The notes beneath the pieces were generated by a model. The model worked only from the letters and a program-made list of their open reading frames with translations, made no database searches and was not told where the DNA came from. Below are positions 1-4,954 of a stretch of 9,842 nucleotides of DNA, one piece after another. Source of the stretch: an uncultured Lachnospiraceae bacterium (lineage in GTDB: Bacteria; Bacillota; Clostridia; Lachnospirales; Lachnospiraceae). The stretch is taken from positions 1-9,842 of the forward strand of contig CAJUIO010000119.1 in assembly GCA_910586025.1 (NCBI GenBank), written 5' to 3'. Both the position numbers and the translations under genes were made by a program. Position 1 is the stretch's first letter; every line of letters starts with the position of its first letter.

Positions 1-77
1 AGAAGAAGGAAGGATATGACAAGCTTCCTGACGAGGCGCTTGCTGCAGTTCAGAAGCTGGTTGACGCTTTGAACTAA
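1..77 (+). CDS. C-terminal end of an unrecognised protein (5' truncated)
   Basis: The frame beginning at base 3 is open for 24 codons and ends at TAA (75-77). The residues are charged and helix-forming, ending LAAVQKLVDALN. The stretch is followed 9 bases later by a clear intrinsic terminator, which supports it being the real end of a gene. The fragment is too short for me to assign a family, and its start lies outside the window. Confidence 0.7.
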   Translation, partial: KKEGYDKLPDEALAAVQKLVDALN

Positions 78-85
78 GTACATAT

Positions 86-114
86 ATGGGTGCGCCTTTT
101 GGCACACCCATTTT
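86..114 (+). terminator. Rho-independent terminator of the upstream gene
   Basis: ATGGGTG (86-92) pairs with CACCCAT (105-111). After one C/A mismatch, GCC (94-96) pairs with GGC (101-103) around a TTTT loop, and TTTTGT follows. It sits 9 nt after the stop codon at 77, so it ends the transcript of the truncated gene and separates it from the RNA unit downstream. Confidence 0.85.
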
Positions 115-183
115 GTATGTGTGCGGGATGAAAAAAATTGTCGCAGGCAGTGACAGACTTTGAGGGTTTTATAAAATTTCCAG

Positions 184-212
184 TTGTATTTTATCCCGGT
201 ATTGGATATAAT
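184..212 (+). promoter_or_regulatory. Sigma-A-type promoter of the 6S RNA unit
   Basis: TTGTAT (184-189) and TATAAT (207-212) are separated by exactly 17 bp, which is a near-consensus housekeeping promoter. The DNA just upstream (about 165-180, TTTTATAAAATTT) is A/T-rich and could act as an UP element. The predicted transcription start is near 219-220, which is where the 5' strand of the RNA's closing helix begins. Confidence 0.8.
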
Positions 213-218
213 AAAACT

Positions 219-404
219 AGCCTGAGATGTGCGATACTCCTGTCATTTTTGAACCTACAGATACTTTAAACGGGATTCCTATATCGTCTGGCGGCTGTCA
301 AGCCCTCACTCATTTTGAGGATTGGAAGGGAAGGCAAATGTGCAGATTGCGGTCACCCACCTAGCCTGGCTAGGAGTCAAGAGGCAGGAACCGGCATTTT
401 GGGT
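219..404 (+). ncRNA. ssrS: 6S RNA (RNA polymerase regulator)
   Basis: This is a stand-alone RNA of about 185 nt between a strong promoter and a strong terminator, with no credible protein gene. The ends pair: 220-230 pairs with 394-404 through 11 consecutive pairs including several G-U. TCCTG (238-242) then pairs with CAGGA (385-389). Next is a large open region whose 5' side contains UUUUUGAACC and whose 3' side carries a 6-bp hairpin (360-365 with 369-374). The centre folds as a long interrupted rod capped by CCTCA (304-308) pairing with TGAGG (316-320). Closing stem, central bubble and terminal rod at this length form the known architecture of 6S RNA, which binds the housekeeping RNA polymerase holoenzyme by mimicking an open promoter. 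The family call rests on structure, size and a remembered resemblance to clostridial 6S sequences. A different structured RNA is possible. The exact ends are inferred. Confidence 0.72.
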
Positions 405-407
405 ATA

Positions 408-447
408 ACAAAAGAAAAGCAGTCCGAATGGGCTGCTTTTCTTTTGT
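408..447 (+). terminator. Long intrinsic terminator after the 6S RNA
   Basis: Bases 408-425 pair with 430-447 in an uninterrupted 18-bp stem (one U-G pair) around a GAAT loop. The distal half of the 3' arm is T-rich (TTTTCTTTT), so the U-tract lies partly inside the stem. The complementary strand has the same layout, so the element could stop transcription in both directions. It lies just after the 3' strand of the 6S closing helix and about 50 nt before the next gene. Confidence 0.82.
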
Positions 448-496
448 GGAAAATATTCTGTGAAAGCGGGAAAAGAGGCAGAGGGATAGCGGGTTG

Positions 497-2848
497 ATGG
501 AAGAGAGAAATCAGATAATCTTTAAGCTGGCGCTCATAGTGGTCTGTGTAGCCCTGTTTATATGGCTGATTCAAAAGGATGAAAAGGATTTTCAGCTCAC
601 TCAGCCTCAGGGGGAGGGAATTGCCGTGGAAGATGTCCTGATCCTCATGGGGGCGGTGAGCGGCAAGGAAACGGTGCCTTTGGATGAAAGACGCAGGATA
701 AAGCTCTGGATGGAGGAGCTTGCAGATACATATGGGGAGGGAAGCAGGGAAAATCTTTCCTACGAGGATTTTGAGAGGCTGGCGGAAAATCTTTCACAGG
801 AGGAGCTGTCCTGGAAGAATCAATATAAGAATGATTTTTATCTTCTCAAGAGAGACTGGTATGAGGCTTATGAGCTTTTCCTTACGGGCTTCGGACTTGG
901 AGAGAGTATTAAGACAGGAGAGCTGGAGCTTCTTACGGGAAATGCCGCGGCCCTGGGAAAAGAGCTTTCGGAGGGAAGGCTGATCGACGGTGAGGGAAAG
1001 GAGCGCGGATACAGATCCGGGGAATTCGAGAAGTGCTTTTTTTCGAGAGTGGAGGCATATCTGGACGGGGATGAGCTCCTTGTGGTGAAGGAGCGAAAGA
1101 CGGATCCTTTTACTCTCCATAATCTGTGGATCATGGAGACAGGGAAGGAGAGCGTTCAGTTTTTTTATCAGGGCTATGAGATGGAATACGAAAACCGGGA
1201 TCAGGATAAGCACGGCGAGGTGAAAAGAGAGACGGTTGCGGATCTGACCTTTGGGAAAGGAGAGCTTGCAAAGGTTAAGACAAAGGAGGAGAGGGTAAAC
1301 GGAAGGCTTCTTCGGATTTCGCAGGAGGAGTTGGAGATAGAGGGGAAGGGAACCTTTCCCATTGACGGGGAGTGCAGACTCTATCAGCTCTATGAGGAGC
1401 TCAGAAAGGCCGGATGGAAGGAGCTCCGGATCGGGTATGATTTCACGGATTTCGTTCTGGAGGACGGCAGAATCTGTGCGGGACTCATTATGAGAAAGGA
1501 AAATATGGAGAGCATCCGAGTGGCGGTCAGGAGCAACGGATTCTCATCCCTCTATCATGAAAGCATTTGCCTGAGAGCGGACTGTGAGGCGGCCCTGATC
1601 TACGGCCCTTATGAAAAGCGCGTCACGAAGGAGCTTAAAGCGGGGGAAGAGCTCACGATTGAGCCGGGCTGCGATTATCTTGGGGGTGACAGAATCGAGA
1701 TAGTTCCTTCCGTGAAATCAGGGAAAATCGAGGTTTCCTCCCTTTCGAGAAAACAGGGAACTCCATCCTACCGGGGGCGGATGGAGATCACGGCCACGGA
1801 TAGGGGACTGGTTCTGATCAACGAGCTGCTCTTAGAGGAGTATCTCTATTCCGTGGTGCCCAGCGAGATGCCGGCTTCCTATTCCCTGGAGGCATTAAAA
1901 GCCCAGGCGGTCTGTGCAAGGACTTACGCATACCGGTATCTGTCATCCCCCGGGTTTGGAAGTCTTGGCGCTCATGTGGACGACAGCATAAACTACCAGG
2001 TATATAACAATGTGGAAGAAAACGTGAATTCCACCAGAGCGGTGAAGGAGACAACAGGAGATCTCCTGTATTACGGGGATGAGGCGGTCAGCACCTATTA
2101 TTACTCCACCTCCTGCGGATTCGGCACGGATGCCGGGGTGTGGACGGAGAGCAGCAAGGAGACCCTGCCATATCTTAGCGCCCTTCACATATCGCAGGAG
2201 GAGGGCGATGCGGATGATTTCGCAAAGAGAAATCAGAGGGCGGAAGAAATGAGACAGGAGGAGGCCTTCCGGGACTATATTCTCAATGTTAACGAAGCGG
2301 ATTATGAAAAGGATGAGGCATGGTATCGCTGGGAATATGATGTGCCGCAGCTGGATCCCGTGAGAATGTCGGAGAGGATGCAGAAGCGTTTCCGCGCGGA
2401 TTCCGGCAAGGTGGTGCGTCTTGATGAGGAAGGCGGGAAAGACGGGGAAAAGGGCAAAGTGGAAGCTTTTACGGAGATTTACGACATGGAAATCACATCC
2501 AGAAGAGAAGGGGGCATTGCGGATGAGCTTCTGATCGAAACGGATGCGGGCGACTATCTTATACATTCGGAATATAATATCCGCTATCTTTTGAATGATG
2601 GCGGAAGCGTGGAGGGACAGGACGGCTCCCGGATGAAGATCGGGGATCTTCTGCCCAGTGCATATTTTGTTTTGGATATTGTAAAGGAAGGGGAAGGTGT
2701 GATAGGATATAGTATATTTGGCGGCGGATACGGACACGGCGTGGGTATGAGCCAGAACGGTGCCAGAGTCATGGCCGGCGAGGGGAAGAGTTTCGGAGAG
2801 ATCCTGACCTTTTTTTATCCCGGCTGCGAGCTGAAAAAGATTTATTGA
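497..2848 (+). CDS. SpoIID/LytB-domain protein, membrane-anchored, with large extra N-terminal region
   Basis: The protein is 783 aa from ATG 497; an in-frame TTG at 494 would add one residue. A purine-rich AGAGGG-like site lies 8-12 nt upstream. Residues about 8-25 form one hydrophobic segment, so the chain is probably tethered with its body outside the membrane. Residues about 30-335 are charged, Glu-rich and not recognised. From about residue 340 (IRVAVRSNGF) to the end it matches the SpoIID/LytB pattern: LLLEEYLYSVVPSEMP, then LKAQAVCARTYAYRYL, then YYYSTSCGFGTDAGVW, and a C-terminal GGGYGHGVGMSQNGA block. SpoIID of Bacillus is a peptidoglycan lytic transglycosylase used in engulfment. 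The Glu of SEMP (about residue 457), the position of the catalytic acid, is kept. Canonical SpoIID is about 330-350 aa, so this is not a simple spoIID orthologue. Where some clostridial SpoIID proteins carry zinc-binding cysteines, this one reads HVDDSINYQVY. Its stop lies 15 nt before the next start, implying cotranscription. No clear promoter lies between the 6S terminator and this gene. Confidence 0.88.
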   Translation: MEERNQIIFKLALIVVCVALFIWLIQKDEKDFQLTQPQGEGIAVEDVLILMGAVSGKETVPLDERRRIKLWMEELADTYGEGSRENLSYEDFERLAENLSQEELSWKNQYKNDFYLLKRDWYEAYELFLTGFGLGESIKTGELELLTGNAAALGKELSEGRLIDGEGKERGYRSGEFEKCFFSRVEAYLDGDELLVVKERKTDPFTLHNLWIMETGKESVQFFYQGYEMEYENRDQDKHGEVKRETVADLTFGKGELAKVKTKEERVNGRLLRISQEELEIEGKGTFPIDGECRLYQLYEELRKAGWKELRIGYDFTDFVLEDGRICAGLIMRKENMESIRVAVRSNGFSSLYHESICLRADCEAALIYGPYEKRVTKELKAGEELTIEPGCDYLGGDRIEIVPSVKSGKIEVSSLSRKQGTPSYRGRMEITATDRGLVLINELLLEEYLYSVVPSEMPASYSLEALKAQAVCARTYAYRYLSSPGFGSLGAHVDDSINYQVYNNVEENVNSTRAVKETTGDLLYYGDEAVSTYYYSTSCGFGTDAGVWTESSKETLPYLSALHISQEEGDADDFAKRNQRAEEMRQEEAFRDYILNVNEADYEKDEAWYRWEYDVPQLDPVRMSERMQKRFRADSGKVVRLDEEGGKDGEKGKVEAFTEIYDMEITSRREGGIADELLIETDAGDYLIHSEYNIRYLLNDGGSVEGQDGSRMKIGDLLPSAYFVLDIVKEGEGVIGYSIFGGGYGHGVGMSQNGARVMAGEGKSFGEILTFFYPGCELKKIY

Positions 2849-2863
2849 CAGGAGGCTGGAAAG

Positions 2864-3703
2864 ATGCTGGGAAGGCTCATTTTCATCGGATATGATTTCA
2901 GTAAACATATGAACAGAAAGAATATAAGCTCCTTTGCGGCAAGCACGGCATTTTTCCTTTTTCTCTCCCTGATTCCCATGCTGATGCTCCTTTGCGCCCT
3001 GATTCCCTATACGCCCATCACGGAGGCGAATCTCATGGACGTTGCGAGAGAAATCACGCCGGATACCATGGATTCTCTGGTGGTCAATATTATTCATGAC
3101 GTGTACAATAAATCCATAGGGATTGTCTCTGTCACGGCGGTGGTCACGCTCTGGTCGGCGGGAAAGGGGATGCTGGCACTGATGAGAGGGCTGAATGTGA
3201 TCAATGACGTGGAGGAGGACCGCAATTATATGGTGCTTCGTGTGGTGGCAAGTCTCTACACGATCCTGGTTCTGATTCTGATGATTCTCTCGCTTCTTAT
3301 CATGATTTTCGGAAATATTCTGATCGGGCTTGTGGAGCGGAGGATTCCCCAGACCTCCTATTTCTTTGAGATTCTCCTGCATTTCAGAACCCTGTTCGTC
3401 TGGTTTGTGCTGACGATCTTTATTGCGCTGATGTACACCTATGTGCCCGGGGGAAAGCTGGGATTTAAAATGCAGCTTCCGGGTGCGGTGGTTGCGGCGG
3501 TGGGATGGAGCATCATTACATGGTTCTTTTCCATTTATGTGGACCGGTTCAACGGCTTTAGCACCTACGGGAGTCTTACCACTATTATTATTCTGATGCT
3601 CTGGCTCTATTCCTGTATGTATATTGTCATGATGGGAGCGTTCCTTAACCGGTATTTTAAACCGGCGTTCCAGTTCTTTATCGGCAAGAGAAAAGCAAGG
3701 TAG
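2864..3703 (+). CDS. YihY/virulence factor BrkB family membrane protein
   Basis: The protein is 279 aa, within the usual family size. ATG 2864 is preceded at 8-nt spacing by a perfect AGGAGG (2850-2855), which fixes the start. About six hydrophobic segments are visible, near residues 21-46, 86-108, 123-156, 168-197, 203-228 and 235-265. Family hallmarks include the early AASTAFFLFLSLIPMLMLL segment, TLWSAGKGMLALMRGLN, TYVPGGKLGFKMQLPGAVVA, and YGSLTTIIILMLWLYSCMY followed by GAFLNRYF. These proteins were once called ribonuclease BN by mistake; they are integral membrane proteins of uncertain transport or envelope function. The gene lies 15 nt after the SpoIID-like gene and probably shares its transcript. 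That makes an envelope role plausible, but this is inference. Confidence 0.9.
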   Translation: MLGRLIFIGYDFSKHMNRKNISSFAASTAFFLFLSLIPMLMLLCALIPYTPITEANLMDVAREITPDTMDSLVVNIIHDVYNKSIGIVSVTAVVTLWSAGKGMLALMRGLNVINDVEEDRNYMVLRVVASLYTILVLILMILSLLIMIFGNILIGLVERRIPQTSYFFEILLHFRTLFVWFVLTIFIALMYTYVPGGKLGFKMQLPGAVVAAVGWSIITWFFSIYVDRFNGFSTYGSLTTIIILMLWLYSCMYIVMMGAFLNRYFKPAFQFFIGKRKAR

Positions 3704-3706
3704 CAC

Positions 3707-3735
3707 TTGACAAGGAGAGAAACCTAATCTAAAAT
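3707..3735 (+). promoter_or_regulatory. Sigma-A-type promoter of the pheST operon
   Basis: A consensus TTGACA (3707-3712) and TAAAAT (3730-3735) are separated by exactly 17 bp. The -35 box starts 3 nt after the stop codon of the BrkB-family gene. The predicted start of transcription is about 3742, giving a leader of only about 90 nt before the terminator U-tract and about 125 nt before pheS. Confidence 0.8.
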
Positions 3736-3741
3736 AGAAGA

Positions 3742-3833
3742 AATGTGAATGAGGTGTCTGCCATCGGGCAGGAACTTAGGTGGTACTGCGGAGTTGATTC
3801 GTCCCTTGCATGCAGATGTAAGGGGCGTTTTTT
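3742..3833 (+). promoter_or_regulatory. T-box-type leader (antiterminator core, apparently without Stem I)
   Basis: After the predicted transcription start comes a short hairpin, CTGCC (3758-3762) with GGCAG (3767-3771), in the place of T-box Stem III. It is followed by GAACTTAGGTGGTACTGCGG (3772-3791), close to the T-box consensus AGGGUGGNACCGCG and including the UGGU that pairs with the ACCA end of uncharged tRNA. In the antiterminator fold, GCG (3788-3790) pairs with CGT (3800-3802) and GG (3779-3780) with CC (3803-3804), around the 7-nt bulge UGGUACU. In the alternative fold, bases 3800-3827 form the terminator. T-box leaders sense uncharged tRNA through a Stem I specifier loop, but only about 15 nt separate the predicted start from the first hairpin, so Stem I is missing. 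A U in UGGU fits a tRNA with discriminator A, as tRNA-Phe has. The T-box ancestry is well supported. Whether it still works as a tRNA sensor is open. Confidence 0.78.
3800..3833 (+). terminator. Intrinsic terminator of the T-box leader
   Basis: Bases 3800-3811 pair with 3816-3827 in an unbroken 12-bp stem (two G-U pairs) around the loop GCAG, directly followed by six Ts (3828-3833). Its 5' arm contains the CGTCCC that pairs with the T-box core in the competing antiterminator. It lies 32 nt upstream of the pheS start codon. Confidence 0.88.
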
Positions 3834-3865
3834 ACAGAAAAGAAACAGCAGAAAGGAAGGGAATC

Positions 3866-4900
3866 ATGAAAGAGAAATTGGAGCAGATAAAGGCGGAAGC
3901 CTTAAAGCAGATTGAGGCCGCAGGCGGGACTGGCGCTCAGGCGCTTGAATTGTTGAATGAGATCCGTGTGAGTTATCTGGGCAAGAAGGGAGAGCTTACA
4001 GCCCTTCTTAAGGGCCTGAAAAACGTGGCATCCGAGGAGCGTCCCATGGTGGGCCAGATGGTGAACGAGGTCCGGGGAGAGATCGAGGAGGTGCTTGCCG
4101 GGGCGACGGAAAAAATAAAGGCCGCGGCCCTGGAGGAGAGGATGAAGGCCGAGGCCATTGACGTGACGCTTCCCGCAAAGAAGGGTTATATGGGACACCG
4201 CCATGCCAACACCATAGCGCTGGAGGAGGTAGAGAGGATCTTTATCGGAATGGGATATGAGGTAGTGGAGGGCCCGGAGATTGAGACTGATTATTATAAC
4301 TTTGAGGCGCTGAATATTCCGGCGGATCATCCGGCGAAGGATGAGCAGGATACCTTTTTTATCAACGGCGATTTTCTGCTGAGAACCCAGACCTCGGGAA
4401 CACAGGTGCATGAGATGGAGAAGGGGAAGCTTCCCATCCGTATGATCGCCCCCGGAAGGGTGTTCCGTTCCGACGAGGTGGATGCCACACATTCTCCCTC
4501 CTTCCATCAGGTGGAAGGACTTGTGATTGATAGGCACATCACCTTTGCGGACCTTAAGGGAACGCTCGCCGAGTTTGCGAGAGAGCTGTTCGGGGAGGAG
4601 ACCCGTGTGAAATTCCGTCCTCACCATTTCAACTTCACGGAGCCGAGTGCGGAGATGGATGTTTCCTGCTTCAAGTGCGGGGGAAAGGGCTGCCGTTTCT
4701 GTAAGGGTTCCGGCTGGATTGAGATCTTAGGCTGCGGCATGGTGCACCCCAATGTGCTTACCATGAGCGGCATTAACCCGGAGGAATATACCGGGTTCGC
4801 TTTCGGAGTGGGGCTTGAGAGAATCGCCCTGCTGAAGTATGAGATTGACGATATGCGCCTGCTTTATGAAAATGATATCCGTTTCCTCAGGCAGTTCTGA
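3866..4900 (+). CDS. pheS: Phenylalanine--tRNA ligase alpha subunit
   Basis: This is the catalytic subunit of the cytoplasmic alpha2beta2 PheRS, which attaches phenylalanine to tRNA-Phe. ATG 3866 gives 344 aa, the normal bacterial length, and has AGGAAGG just upstream. Residues 1-90 are the helical N-terminal arm that contacts tRNA. Class II motif 2 is seen as FRSDEVDATHSPSFHQVEG (residues 200-218) and motif 3 as GVGLERIALLKY (314-325). The chain ends LLYENDIRFLRQF, as expected for PheS. Residues C268, C271, C276 and C279 form a compact CxxC-x4-CxxC knuckle before SGWIEILGCGMV, a variant found in many bacterial PheS proteins and probably metal-binding. The same frame is open upstream to an ATG at 3749, but that extension is the regulatory leader and not protein. 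pheT follows after 54 nt. Confidence 0.97.
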   Translation: MKEKLEQIKAEALKQIEAAGGTGAQALELLNEIRVSYLGKKGELTALLKGLKNVASEERPMVGQMVNEVRGEIEEVLAGATEKIKAAALEERMKAEAIDVTLPAKKGYMGHRHANTIALEEVERIFIGMGYEVVEGPEIETDYYNFEALNIPADHPAKDEQDTFFINGDFLLRTQTSGTQVHEMEKGKLPIRMIAPGRVFRSDEVDATHSPSFHQVEGLVIDRHITFADLKGTLAEFARELFGEETRVKFRPHHFNFTEPSAEMDVSCFKCGGKGCRFCKGSGWIEILGCGMVHPNVLTMSGINPEEYTGFAFGVGLERIALLKYEIDDMRLLYENDIRFLRQF

Positions 4901-4954
4901 GCCGAATGGCGAAAGAGAGCATGATCACGAAGAAAAAGAAAGGATGGAAAAGAT

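Noticed and set aside
128..163. Tiny 11-codon frame (MKKIVAGSDRL) between the first terminator and the 6S promoter
   Set aside because: It has no Shine-Dalgarno site, no promoter of its own and is too short to tell from chance.
163..175. Palindrome TTTTATAAAA upstream of the 6S promoter as an operator or second promoter
   Set aside because: It is A/T-rich and short with no matching -35 box; an UP-element role for the -35 downstream explains it adequately.
315..497. 60-codon + strand open frame ending just before the SpoIID-like gene
   Set aside because: It lies inside the 6S RNA and its terminator hairpin, has no ribosome binding site and its translation resembles nothing known.
1943..3706. 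587-codon open frame on the - strand
   Set aside because: It is antisense to two well-supported genes. Its His/Ile-rich, low-complexity translation has no domain, and it arises from the codon bias of the + strand genes.
3749..3865. N-terminal extension of PheS from ATG 3749
   Set aside because: It would translate the T-box core and terminator. ATG 3866 has the ribosome binding site and gives the usual PheS length.
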